The position numbers were made by a program, and so were the translations under genes. Shown piece after piece: positions 1-12,500 of a DNA stretch of 64,000 bases. How positions within the stretch are numbered: the first letter of the stretch is position 1; each line of letters opens with the position of its first letter. The notes under the pieces are model-generated. The model saw nothing but the letters and a program-made list of their open reading frames with translations. It was not told where the DNA came from and did not search any database. Origin of the DNA: Albugo candida (Eukaryota > Oomycota > Peronosporomycetes > Albuginales); the NCBI GenBank assembly GCA_040437565.1, contig JBDOQK010000025.1, positions 310,001 to 374,000 on the forward strand. The letters run 5' to 3'.

Positions 1-27
1 NNNNNNNNNNNNNNNNNNNNNNNNNNG

Positions 28-3000
28 CTCAAGCTGCTTCCGCTGAAAACATATGATGTTCTCCGACACCTTCGGGCATTTGACCAGCAGCTCCATTCAG
101 AATCGCATCATTCATTCAATGAAATACGCACTGGTGTTCGTATCCATCGCGAAGACTTTCTCCGATATTTGACCCGCAAACTTTCGATGGAATTGCGCGC
201 TCAGTATACTCTCACGCAACTTGGAGTCTTTATCAGTGCGTCGAGCTTTGGACAATACATTGGCTTACTGCGTCGCATCTCCTTTCAAGAAAAAAAAGAA
301 CTGAAGGCGCTCGAAGCGGAATTTCAGAAAGGAGTCGCTGAAAGAGTATTCGAAATCACCAAAGAAAAATTCAGNNNNNNNNNNNNNNNNNNNNNNNNNN
401 NNNNNNNNNNNNNNNNNNNNNNNNNNNNNNNNNNNNNNNNNNNNNNNNNNNNNNNNNNNNNNNNNNNNNNNNNNATTCATTCAATGAAATACGCACTGGT
501 GTTCGTATCCATCGCGAAGACTTTCTCCGATATTTGACCCACAAACTTTCGATGGAATTGCGCGCTCAGTATACTCTCACACAACTTGGAGTCTTTATCA
601 GTCCATCGAGCTTTGGACAATACATTGGTTTACTGCGTCGCATCTCCTTTCAAGAAAAAAAAGAACTGAAAATGCTCGAAGCGGAATTTCAGAAAGGAGT
701 CGCTGAAAGAGTATTCGAAATCACCAAAGAAAAATTCAGCTCAGCAAATCGTCAACACGCAATCGCAGAATGCCTCAAGCTTCAGGAAAAGAGATGGAAG
801 TCAGAACTCCATCAGAATAGCAGTAAAGGCTCCGAACGTAAGACTTCCAATACAACTTCCTCGTCTTTATCACTTGAAATACTTCGTCGTGTCACCAGTG
901 TCGATGTGTATTTGGATCGTGAGCTACAACGCAAACTCCAGGCTCAAAGTGACACCTCTAAAGCATGTTGGTCGATATCTTCACACGCAATCGCGGAGCA
1001 AGATGCTAAAATCCGTAAAAGGCTCAAATCTTGCCTCGCCTGGACACAGAAAAGCTGTCAATACTCGCGAATCAAAGTCGTCACGTGGGTGGTCTCTGGT
1101 GTCATTGCAAAGATTTATGCTTTACTTAGGGACAGCGATAAAGTCTCAGCCTCGAAACTTGGCGCCAGTCCTGAGGAAAGCCAGAATATCAAGGAATCAG
1201 AAGATTTATCGGAGTTAGAAGAGTGCGCTTGCTGCTGTGTTGGAAGTGATTCTTGCACATGTTCTTGTGCCTGCGCTTGTCATCAAGACTCTAGTGACGA
1301 GGAAGGTCTGTGTGAGGTCACATCGGAGCCTGCTGTAGAAGAAGTTTGTCAGAAGGAGAGGCTCAAAAAAACAATTGTAAAGTTTCTTCAAGATTACAGG
1401 CAAGCCAACGCTTCCAATAACAACAAGCAAGCGACTCTGGGCGTTCAGTGGACCGTGGAGATGCTGTGTGCATTAGAAGAGCATCTCAAACTCGAAATGT
1501 CGACTTCGTTGGGCTCTATCTCGTGGCTAAATGCTGTCAGAGAGCTTCAACAAGACCAGCCTTTGCTTCTTTCTACAGAGAGCGAGTCGCCTTCTTCGAA
1601 GATATGTGTGCCTGCAAGCCAAATGTGCTCAATGAATGGCATCAACGACCGTGAATTAAGTCGATTCTTGCATCAGTATGTCATAAACCACGGACTCGAC
1701 GAATCGAATTGGAATGATCACCGAAAACGCATTTTCACTCGACTCCGCGAACACTTTGGACGTCAGCAATCGGAATTTGACGAGTCTTTCCAAGCGATTG
1801 TGTCGTCCAAAATACACGCTGTGATGGTCTCAGCACCTGCAGAAGCGGACGAACGCATCGTATACGCTTCAGCTTTGGACGTAGACCTTCGATCCGAATG
1901 TCCTGTGCCAGAAACTCTCTGTGAGAGAATCCTTGCACAACTCGTCACATGTCCGTTTCTAAGTCATGTGGAGCCTTATCTTCAATGGGAAGCCACGTAT
2001 CAGCGCCACTTTGGGTCATTCCCAACCTTTTTATCGGCGTACGTGGCTTCGTATATCACAACGCAAATGATCAAAAGTCGATACGATTTTGTACTTTACG
2101 TCGAATGCAGTGGGAAAGTATGGAAGCTCCAGCATCCTGACACCGTCCAACTCGAAAGTCTGGCGAAAGTATCCGACCAAAGTGATTACAAATCGCTCGG
2201 TCGTTCGTTAGCCTCCCAAATGGCGTCATTAATGCTCCAATATCGAGGCTCTCGCCACGTTCCAAACGCACTCGTTACGTTTTATCTCCGAGAATTCTTT
2301 CAAAGTGTCTCCATTTCCAAAATCGATCTCATTCTCGTTGGATTCTGTGCCGCAATGTCGTTCTCTTTCGGACCGTATTGCCTGTCATTAGTGCTCGATG
2401 CTGTACAAAGTATCGGAATCGCTGGATTCTCAACACGAGCGCATATATACGAACGCATATGGAACAAAGTCGATCTCAACACTGACAGGAACTCTCTCTG
2501 TTGGATTGCTTGCCTGCTGGAAGTACCATTTTGGAAGGTCCCAATGAATGCACCTCCAAAAGTGAACGTAAAGCTCCAACCTCCACAGACCTCGCGCGTT
2601 TGTGGCTTCATGGAACCCGTGGACCACGCGATAACGTCCCCAAAGCATACGCTTCCGACAGCTGACGCACCCACACAAAAAGCCTGTCGTGCACTCATCG
2701 AGTCGATCCGAACATCTCGTCTGGGCCTCGACATCCCCCAGGAACGTGAAAACGCTACGCGGACCGTATCAACGCGAGGAATCTTCACGTTGCAACAAAG
2801 ACGACTGGATCGTGCGTTGAAACGATTAAGCGCCGAGCTGTACGCCGCAAATGCCCATTTCGTCCTGGAACTCCTACAGAATGCCGATGACGCACTGTAC
2901 CATCGAAATGTGTCTCCAACATGCACTTTTCTCATCACAGAGAACAAAGTGGAATTCGTCAGTAATGAGATCGGATTCACGGAAGCAAACATCCACGCGT

Positions 3001-6000
3001 TATGTGATATCGGAGCTTCCACGAAAGAGTCCGATACGACTTGCATTGGGAACAAAGGCATTGGCTTTAAAAGCGTCTTCAAAATCAGCGATAGGCCTCA
3101 AGTTCATTCGAATGGCTACCACATGGAATTCCAGGCTTCCAACGTCTCAGAAAGCGGCATGCTTGGGTACATTGTGCCGACATGGATCGAGGATCGCAGT
3201 CGATGGCGTGAAGACTGCGGCACATGTATCGTTCTACCCTTCCACGAAGAAGCTCAACGTCGTAAGGAAGCGATTGTACAAGCAGTACATGCAACGATCG
3301 AGCCGTCTCTACTCCTATTCCTTCGACAGATCAAACAGCTTCAAGTCGACGAACATAATGCGCGAATATGCATTCGAAAACAGGAGAATTGGGTCAGGAA
3401 GTATGACAATGATATACGTTGGAAGCATATCAGCCTGCACGTATCCTCGCACGAGCATCCGACGTCCTGGCTGCTGGTTGAGAAGACGATTGCGATACCG
3501 AAAGGTATCTCTCGGCATACCTCTGCGATGGCTACTCGACTCGTCGTAGCATTTCCTTTGGGTCGAATCGATCCAACGTATCAAAAAGTATTTGCGTATC
3601 TTCCAGTTCGATCGTACGGCCTTCGATGCATCGTCCAGGGCGATTTCATCCTTCCAAGCTCTCGTGAATCAATCGATGCCTCGAACGAATGGAATCAATG
3701 GCTTTTGACATTCCTTCCGGGTCTTTTTGAGCATACGGCGACTCATTTATGGCGTCCTGAAAGTCACGCCGAAGACCTCGCGTGGATATCCCGCGATCAA
3801 TTCTGTCGGCTTTTGCCTGTCGAGAGACACGTGGAAGCTCCTTTCCGCTCGATCGCACGGGAGATCCTTCAGTTGTTGTGTAAAGCTCATTGGGTACCGA
3901 GTGCTTGTGATACGCTTCTTGCACCCTGCAGCCTCTTAGAGGTGTCGATGGACGCAGTCCAAGTGCAGGGACACGATGCTGCATGGCTGTGGAGTCTGTT
4001 GTATCGGGCTACACACAAGCGAGTTCTTTGTCGCGAGATGTCGTCGAATCTGTCGAAAGAAATCAAAACGTTGCTTCAGATTGAGAGTCTTCAGGCAATA
4101 CACGTTGTCAGGATGCTGGCTGTCTTGTGCAGCGAAGCAGAAAGCATGGAGAATGAGATCGATTATCTCCCGAAACTCGTTGTTCTCCTTTCATTTCTAT
4201 CCAAACTCTGGCATTCGAATAGCGCTGTGAGGTCTGACGCACTCGTCAAAGAGTTTCAATGGATTCCGTGCTTTCCTGTGATTTCCGCAGACGGAAATCG
4301 CTGCTACAGGTCGCTACATGCAGCGGAAAATGGTCTTTATCTTCCATGGAAAGTCAAACCAGCAGCCTGCAATGAGATTGCCACTTTGATACAAAGCTTT
4401 GGCCACCATACGCCCACGTCCTTTGCGATCGTCGAGGAAGCATTTCTGCTTCAACTGAATAGCAGCACGTTGGAATTTCTCACTCAAACGATCGGATTAG
4501 AGACGCTCGACGCTCATAAAGTGCTTGAGATCCAAATCCTTCCGTTTCTAAAGGCTCACATTGTGTCGAATTCGGACCGAACGCAAGCGCTTCAGGAGAA
4601 TTGGATTTATTGTCTGTTGGATCATCTTCACGAGTGCCATCGATCCAATGCATTTCAAAGCTGTCCCGTGCGAGTATCAGGTCTTCCTGCTCTTCCGTTG
4701 ATCACTTTTGAACAAGAGATCTCGCGAGATTGGATAGAGTTGGAAAGGTCTAAGGCGTTCGTACTTTTCACGTTCTGGCCAGCGGAGAGTGAGAAGAAAG
4801 CTGTGTCTCTCGATGCGGCTGGAGAGATCATGAAAGCCTCCGACACTGAACAAGTACGCTTTGTGTGCCCGGCATTCCTAAGCGAATTAGAACGGAGAAA
4901 TTCACGAGAACGCTACCTTTCCAAGCACCGCTTATGGAGCGATAGTTGCAACGTACATTGTCTGTGGGATTTGGATTCCTCAGCGGCATTAAACGCTTTG
5001 AATACGATCCTCTGTACGCTTGTAGAAGCACCCAAAGCGTCCGTAAAGCAGCGAGGCCTCCAAGCATTTGCAAATTGTCTCCAGGCATTCAGTCCATCTC
5101 CAACGTCTGACCGTTTACACGCACACAATTTTTACAGCGCACTGAGAGATTTGGAATGGATAGAAGCGCGAGATGGAGCATTTTACCGGCCTCAGGATCT
5201 TTGGCTTCCCGGAAAGGATCCATTGATCGATACAATTGTTCATTTGATGCCACGGAGTCGAATGAACGATTTTGCGTCGAAATGGAGCGAGTATTTAGGC
5301 TTCCAGCAAGCGATTTCTTTGACGAATGTTGTCGGCATCCTACGGAATATCGCTAGAGCCTCCAAAGACCTTCCATTAGACGCTCTTAAGGCGTCAAGTT
5401 TGGCGTTGTATCAGTACCTCGCGCGAAATTGCAATGATCGATCAAAAGCAGCGGAAATCCACGCAATGTTCCAAAATGAAGCCGTCTACTGCATCGCCAA
5501 TTCCGAGGCTTCCGTCGTCGTTGCCTCCATATCGGACGTTGTATGGTCGACGTCCGCATCGACGCCCTCGTGGCATTTCCCACTGGACAGCATGTACCCT
5601 GCGAGTCTCAAAGTCTTCTTCACAGACTTTTGCGGCGTTCCTGAGACGCCATCGATCCACGACATTTGTCGATATCTCACAACTACAAAGTCACCTCTAC
5701 GGCCCGAAGCTCTCCTCTCACTCATGAAGCACTGGTCGGGTCGAATCAAACAATACGCGGTGTCGTGCTTGGAGCTCGAAATGATTCAAAACGCCATCAA
5801 ATCTCCAAATGTAATTTGGCTGCCAACAACGACCGAGAAACGCATTGGAATCCCAGCAACAAATCGATTTGCTGTGATTGCATGCGATGAGACCGAAGCA
5901 CACATTCGTACAGTGCTGAAGCAGCTCTCTCTGTCTTCAAAAGCGTTTACTTCGTTGGGCTTTGATGTCATCGATTTGGAGTCCGATGACGTGGAAGAGC

Positions 6001-7946
6001 TTCTACCGCTTTTCACACAGACGCAAGCAGTTGTTCGTATCGAGGAACACGTTCGTAGCGAGCGATATCAATGGGCCAAGCTGCTGAGTCAGCTCTTCGC
6101 ACAGAGAGATCCGCTGCAAGTCGACAATCGTCAGAGGCTTTTAATTGCCTTACTGAATGTCTGGGCAAGTCGCATGCATCTCGACACACACATCGAACGA
6201 ATGTGTCCCAAGTACGTNNNNNNNNNNNNNNNNNNNNNNNNNNNNNNNNNNNNNNNNNNNNNNNNNNNNNNNNNNNNNNNNNNNNNNNNNNNNNNNNNNN
6301 NNNNNNNNNNNNNNNNNGACGTGGAAGAGCTTCTACCGCTTTTCACACAGACGCAAGCAGTTGTTCGTATCGAGGAACACGTTCGTAGCGAGCGATATCA
6401 ATGGGCCAAGCTGCTGAGTCAGCTCTTCGCACAGAGAGATCCGCTGCAAGTCGACAATCGTCAGAGGCTTTTAATTGCCTTACTGAATGTCTGGGCAAGT
6501 CGCATGCATCTCGACACACACATCGAACGAATGTGTCCCAAGTACGTCCAATGGAGAGATTTGATGCAGCACGAGATCCTGTATCCGTGTCGTCTTCCCG
6601 GATCCACACGACGACTTCAAAATCGATCGGAAAAAGTTTTTGTGAAGGATACAAATGAGCTCTCGGAATCGGAATTGAAAACACTTGGCATCTCTTTACT
6701 TTGTGTGGAGGACGATCATGGAAGCCGTTTGGAACGCGAAGGATCCGTGTTCCTGACGGGAATTTGTGGCATTCAATCGCTGAAATCCCATTTGGTATGT
6801 CGAGTCTGCGTTCCACACACAAAAGCGATCCGAGAGAAAGACCTCGCGGATCTCGAAGAGCAATTACGAGTCGATGTACTCGACAGCTTTCAGATCTTCA
6901 AGCGGCTTTTACAGGCGCACTACCCCGACGTGTATCGTACGATGACGCAAGACCCGAGGATTGTCCATTTCGCCAGTGCGTTGAACTGTTCGATCACGCT
7001 GTTGGAGCCTTTGCAAGTGCGTTATGAGCTTGGACATAAAGCCGTCGTAAAGTGTGTCCAAAGTGCTTTCGAAAGAACTTGTTCGACGCTGTATATCGTT
7101 GCCAGCAGTGCCGAGAAAGCCTCTGTCAATTACCTCGATCTCATGCGGACGTGCTGTAATGAATGGCTATCTTCTGGTGAGATGAATGTCATGTCGATCG
7201 CGAATGTGCTGTATTTGGCGTGGATGCAGCCGCATGCAGCCGCCAGAGAAGCTTTTCTGCAAACAACCCAACAGATTCCTCCATTAGAATCCATCCAAAC
7301 GTCCCGGAAAAAAGTCCTCGAGTCAGATACATTCCCCACACACTCTCTGACGTCATCGCAAACGGATTCTCAGCAAAGACTCGACGCCGAGTGGAAATCG
7401 CCCAAAGAATCGATGGAACACTGCTCGCAGACGCTAATGCCGCGACGCTCCATGGAGCAACGACACGCGTTCGCCGATACCTTTGGAGAGAATTGTTTCT
7501 CAGCAATTTCGTACGAGGAACGCGTTGCTACCGGTCGATTCGGAGAGGAGTATGTGTTCCATACACTCTGTAAAGAGTTTGAAGAGAAACAAGACGCATC
7601 CGGCGCCAAGATTCATGTGATTTGGGTCAATCAAGAACGCGAATCTGGCCTCCCGTACGACCTCAAGCTCGTCTCCAGCGCTTCCGGGCAAACGATCCAC
7701 TACATTGAAGTCAAATCCACACGAATGGTTGAGAAACCCAGTTTTGAGATCACTATGAATGAAGTAGAGCATGCGAGTATCCACGGAAGCGATTACAGCA
7801 TCTACAGAGTGTTTCAAGCCGGCAAGAAATGGCGCTCGGAGACCTCATGTCGCGTGATTCGTATCCGAGATCCAATCGCTCAAATTCGGCAGAAACGGAT
7901 CCAATTGATGGCTGTCATGTGCGCCTCTGACGACGCTGTCGGCTGA
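28..7946 (+). CDS. NO VEIN-like giant protein with sacsin/HSP90-type ATPase domain and C-terminal DUF3883 (5' end outside window)
   Basis: An intron-free reading frame runs from the window edge to the stop at 7944-7946. The frame is already open at 28, so the start lies upstream. About 2,380 residues remain once two gap artefacts are collapsed. Around 2800-3120 lies a GHKL/HSP90-type ATPase fold as in sacsin and plant NO VEIN: ELLQNADDA (N box), an EIGFTEANI block and GNKGIGFKS. Around 7520-7860 lies a DUF3883 nuclease-like domain (ATGRFGEEYV, then YIEVKST). This order, ATPase far upstream and DUF3883 at the end, is the NO VEIN arrangement. A stretch at about 1222-1290 encodes roughly eleven cysteines in twenty residues, unlike the rest. 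The middle is not recognisable to me. Its 3' end overlaps FANCL on the other strand. NO VEIN acts in vesicle trafficking and cell-fate control in plants; the role here is unknown. Confidence 0.8.
111..738 (+). repeat. Direct copy of 264 bp on both sides of an N gap (111-374 and 475-738)
   Basis: The sequence left of the 100-N gap at 375-474 is repeated directly after it with about ten substitutions. The two copies lie in different frames (264 plus 100 is not a multiple of three) yet both are open in the NO VEIN-like frame, so only one copy belongs in the gene. The substitutions suggest two alleles or overlapping contig ends. Confidence 0.85.
5988..6547 (+). repeat. Direct copy of 230 bp on both sides of an N gap (5988-6217 and 6318-6547)
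   Basis: The two copies inside the NO VEIN-like gene look identical and are separated by 100 N at 6218-6317. The artefact adds 330 nt, a multiple of three, so the reading frame passes through it and yields an inflated protein with 110 spurious residues. Confidence 0.85.
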
Positions 7947-9173
7947 GATTCGTCGAGTACATTGTCTCTCCGCAGTGCGGACACTCGCCAATGAGTGTTC
8001 GACGCAGACGCTTTACCGCTGGTAATGCTCGAAGCCACTCGAGCAAACAGCGCTCGTGGTAGCGGCGACTGCATGTGGGGTTGTCACACAGCCTGTCAGG
8101 GAGCATCTCTGTGCCATTCTCCACGAGATGAAAGCAGTAGCAAATCCCGCACTCGAGCTGAAAGTCTCCGATACTTTCCATCAAAGGACCCGGGAAACAA
8201 AGCCCGAGAATCGACTCCAAGTTGCTCCGAAGCAGAGTGTGGCCAGAATCGTCCCATGAAGAGATATTCTCACTCCACCGTCGACGGAAGCATTCAATCG
8301 ACGTCTCCTTTCCAAAGAATTCCAACTTGCAAATGGAAAAAGGTCTCAATGGATCCAAAATCTCAATGTCGATGGAAATGTGCTTTTCAATTGCGATACG
8401 TCGATGCGTCATGGAGCGTTGAGGTCGACTGGGCTCCAGTACAATACAATGTGCATCCAAATCGTCCATTACGTCCCAAAACGCTGAGAATTGAGGCAAG
8501 AAATTGGATCGGAAATGATCGATGATTCCTTTCAGGTTCCATGCAGTCGATTCCCATGGCGGATAGAACTCGCATGGAGCGTCTACGGCGAGAAGAGGAC
8601 AGGTCGATGGGTAATCGGACGCGAATTCAACGCGTAGGGAGTGATTTCGTCCCTGTTGATCGGCGATTTGGACCTCCAGGACGTTGAGAGCTTCATTGAG
8701 CGAAATGAGAGATTCCCATCCGATCGTTTCGATGTCGTCTACGAGCTGTTTGTAATAGGACGCGGCTGGAGGTTTTGTACAGGGCGGAGCGTCTACTGCC
8801 TGCGAAGCCACACACCGAGCCATTCGGTCGGATTCCACCGACAGCATTTCCTGCAGGTCGCGAATGAAGTCGCATAGAGAAGAAGCTTTCTGTAGCCAGG
8901 TCTTTTGCGTGTAATTAGCGGAATTGTAGGCGAAATTGGAGGGAATGTATGATGTACCTGTAGCTGTGTGCGGTGTGGGTGGATGCATGCCGCCAGGGAG
9001 TCCTCTACGTGGAGAATTGCATTGCGAAAAGTGCTTTTTGATGTGCGCTCATCGTACTCAATGCCTTCGATTCGAATTTTGACTTCTACAGAGCCGATTT
9101 GGACGTATCCGACGTAGGAGTGTAGCGACATGTCTTCCGGTATCAAAGAGGAGGAGATATCGACCCTGGCCAT
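7915..9173 (-). CDS. FANCL: FANCL, Fanconi anaemia E3 ubiquitin ligase
   Basis: There are two exons, complement(9173..8958, 8901..7915), giving about 400 residues (human FANCL is about 375). The 56-nt intron starts GTACAT, ends CAAAAG, and joins the exons in frame. The C terminus carries the FANCL RING/PHD-like finger: CGICYCF, then CDNPTC, YHERCLLEWLRAL and GECPHCGE, which matches the family spacing closely. The central part (SLRVEFASDYPSTCP, then a WNLKGIIDHF block) fits the UBC-RWD/URD fold. FANCL monoubiquitinates FANCD2-FANCI in DNA crosslink repair. The start codon at 9173 was chosen because it is the first ATG in the frame and gives the expected N-terminal domain length. Its last 32 coding bases overlap the last codons of the NO VEIN-like gene on the other strand. 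Confidence 0.88.
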
Positions 9174-9517
9174 CGTTTTCTGATGCGAAATGAGGTAGTT
9201 AGAAGAGTGGTACAGTCGAGAAACAAGAGGTTTCGTAGAGGCGTTTACGCGCGTTTTAGAATGAAAAAAAAGGGAGGAGTGATACGTATGGGATGGTGGG
9301 AAGTGTATTTGCGCAGGAAGGCGGAGAATGAGCGAGAAACACGTGCAAATAAGGCGTAAAGAGAGGAGTATGGAGTGCGATGAAAAAAGATGGAATTCTG
9401 CATGCGATAATATTTGTCCAATCAGAGACATTTATTTAGCGCATCTCCTGGTATTGGCTGAAATAGTATCAGGGAATTACATATGTAGCGTTTCGTAACA
9501 TCGACAGAAAAATTGGA
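9174..9517. promoter_or_regulatory. Divergent intergenic region between FANCL and the myosin gene
   Basis: These 344 bp separate two outward-facing start codons, so they must hold both promoters. I see no conserved element that I can name. Confidence 0.5.
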
Positions 9518-12500
9518 ATGAGTTATGAGCAAACAAATGTTTATATCTCTAATGAGAACGTTGTGTGGGCTGAGGGGACGATCGTAAATGATAGCTTACC
9601 TCAAAAAGATTGTGTGACAGTCGTTGTGGATGGCGATGAGATGGAGGAGGCTGAGAAACATCCGATTCAAGGTAGTAGCTTTACAGTGCCGGTAAGATCT
9701 GCTTGTTCTTTTCACGTAATGTACGCTTTGATTCGTTTGTATTCGCACAGAAAAAGCATATTTTGCTGCAAAATCCATTGGGAGCTACAGGATGCAGCGA
9801 TATGATCGATCTGAATTATCTCCACGAGCCAGCAATTCTCTATAATCTTCGCAAACGATTTCAATGTCGATTGCCATATACGTATACCGGACCTATCTGC
9901 ATTGCCGTAAATCCGGTATGTCGAAATCCTCAATTNNNNNNNNNNNNNNNNNNNNNNNNNNNNNNNNNNNNNNNNNNNNNNNNNNNNNNNNNNNNNNNNN
10001 NNNNNNNNNNNNNNNNNNNNNNNNNNNNNNNNNNNCTGCAAAATCCATTGGGAGCTACAGGATGCAGCGATATGATCGATCTGAATTATCTCCACGAGCC
10101 AGCAATTCTCTATAATCTTCGCAAACGATTTCAATGTCGATTGCCATATACGTATACCGGACCTATCTGCATTGCCGTAAATCCGGTATGTCGAAATCCT
10201 CAATTCATTTCCCTCAAGACTCAACGTAATTTTGAGTAGTATACATGGCTGGATGTATACTCCCCTCAGAATCAGATGCTTTACTTTGAAAAAGATCGAC
10301 ACGAATTACCGCCTCACGTCTACGCAGTGAGTGCATCGAGCTATCAGCACATGCGTCTTTACAACCAAGACCAAAGCATCCTTGTGAGCGGTGAATCCGG
10401 GGCCGGAAAAACAGAAACAACAAAAATCCTCATGTCACATCTTGCAGCTGCCGGGCCCTCATTCACTCAAATCGAAGAGGGACCCGATACTCAAACGATT
10501 GTCGAGCGCGTTCTTCAGGCAAATCCATTGATGGAGTCTTTCGGAAATGCCAAAACATCTCGCAATGATAATAGCAGTCGTTTTGGTAAATATAGCGAGC
10601 TTCAGTTCAATGCGATCGGCCAGCTCATTGGAGCACAATCGAGAACGTACCTTTTAGAGAAAAGCAGAGTTTCAATGCATGGAAAAGATGAGAGAAAATA
10701 TCATATTTTTTATCAATTGCTTGCAGCTCCCGAAAATATTCGAGCAAATGTAAGATTGATTGACGCTTGTACCTCGGACTTTCCCCTTCTACTGGACACT
10801 CGCTGTGAAAATGGGGCGGACGGCGCTCGAGATAGTTTTGTAATGACTCTGGATGCTTCGGAACAAAATAAGAGTGAAGAAAAACATAGCCATTATGACG
10901 CAGAACGCTTTATCCACACAGCTCAATGTCTTTCAACGCTCGGGATTTCGACGAACGATCAGCTGGAGATTTTTAAAATTGTGTCTGCGATCCTGTATCT
11001 ATCTCGACTCGAGTTTATGGCAAGCAGTAAGGACGAAGATGTGTCTGAAGTCGTCAACGATGCGATAAACACCGACGTCGTAGAGACAATTTGTGAGTTA
11101 CTGAATGTGAGACCTGAGGCACTTTCCAAAGCGTTGACCAAACGAGAAATGTCTCTGTACGCTGTGACCGAAACGTATCAGGTCCCATTGAATGTACGAC
11201 AAGCAATTGGAGCTCGTACAGCACTGGCAGTCGCGCTGTACTCGTATCTCTTTGAATGGCTCATTAAGCGCGTCAACAACTCGACACGGGCGTTAAAGCC
11301 CAAACAAGTAACCAACAAAATCTGCATTTTGGATATCTTTGGCTTTGAGCATTTCGAAAACAATTCGTTCGAGCAGTTGTGCATCAATTTTGCGAATGAA
11401 AAACTGCAGCAAAAGTTCACAAACGACGTGTTTAAAAACATCCAAGTCGAGTATCAGGAGGAAGGAATCCAATGGACAGTGGTCGATTTTGTAGACAATG
11501 CTTCCGTAGTGACACTGATAGAAGGTCGATTTGGTGTCTTATCCTTGCTTAATGAAGAGTGTATGCGTCCGAAAGGCAGTGATGCTGCATTCGCAAACAA
11601 GCTGAGAGCTCATTATCACGATCACGAAGCTTTTGAAAGCCCGAGATTCACGCGCGATGCANNNNNNNNNNNNNNNNNNNNNNNNNNNNNNNNNNNNNNN
11701 NNNNNNNNNNNNNNNNNNNNNNNNNNNNNNNNNNNNNNNNNNNNNNNNNNNNNNNNNNNNNGAGTATCAGGAGGAAGGAATCCAATGGACAGTGGTCGAT
11801 TTTGTAGACAATGCTTCCGTAGTGACATTGATAGAAGGTCGATTTGGTGTCTTATCCTTGCTTAATGAAGAGTGTATGCGTCCGAAAGGTAGTGATGCTG
11901 CATTCGCCAACAAGCTGAGAGCTCATTATCACGATCACGAAGCTTTTGAAAGCCCGAGATTCACGCGCGATGCATTCGTGATCAATCACTACGCGGGATC
12001 GGTTCAGTATAATGCGAATGGATTCCTTCTCAAGAACAGCGCTGATGCCTTACAACAAGATCTTTTGGGCTTAATTGGCCAAAGCCGGTCGGAGTTTCTT
12101 CGGAAATTGTTTCCAGAAGAGATGCTGAAGGACGCGGTACAGCAGCAAAAGGACGAGAAAGACTCCATGGTAGCTCAAAATGCAATGAGAAGCTCATTAC
12201 CGATGCGACGGAGGACGTCTATCGTCGCTGAAACAGTGAGCTCGCAGTTTAAAGCTCAATTAAATGGCCTGATGGAAGATATCCGACGCACAAACGTCCA
12301 TTACGTTCGATGTATCAAACCGAACAGTCAGAAAAATCCTCAGCTCTTTTGCAAAAAGCGTGTCACTGAGCAATTGCGTTGTGCGGGAATCATCGAAGCC
12401 ATTCGAATAAGTCGATCTGCGTATCCGAACCGCATGCTTCAAAGTGTTTTTGTCGACCGATTTCGCACCATCGCACTCATATTCGTACGTCAAAGCATCG

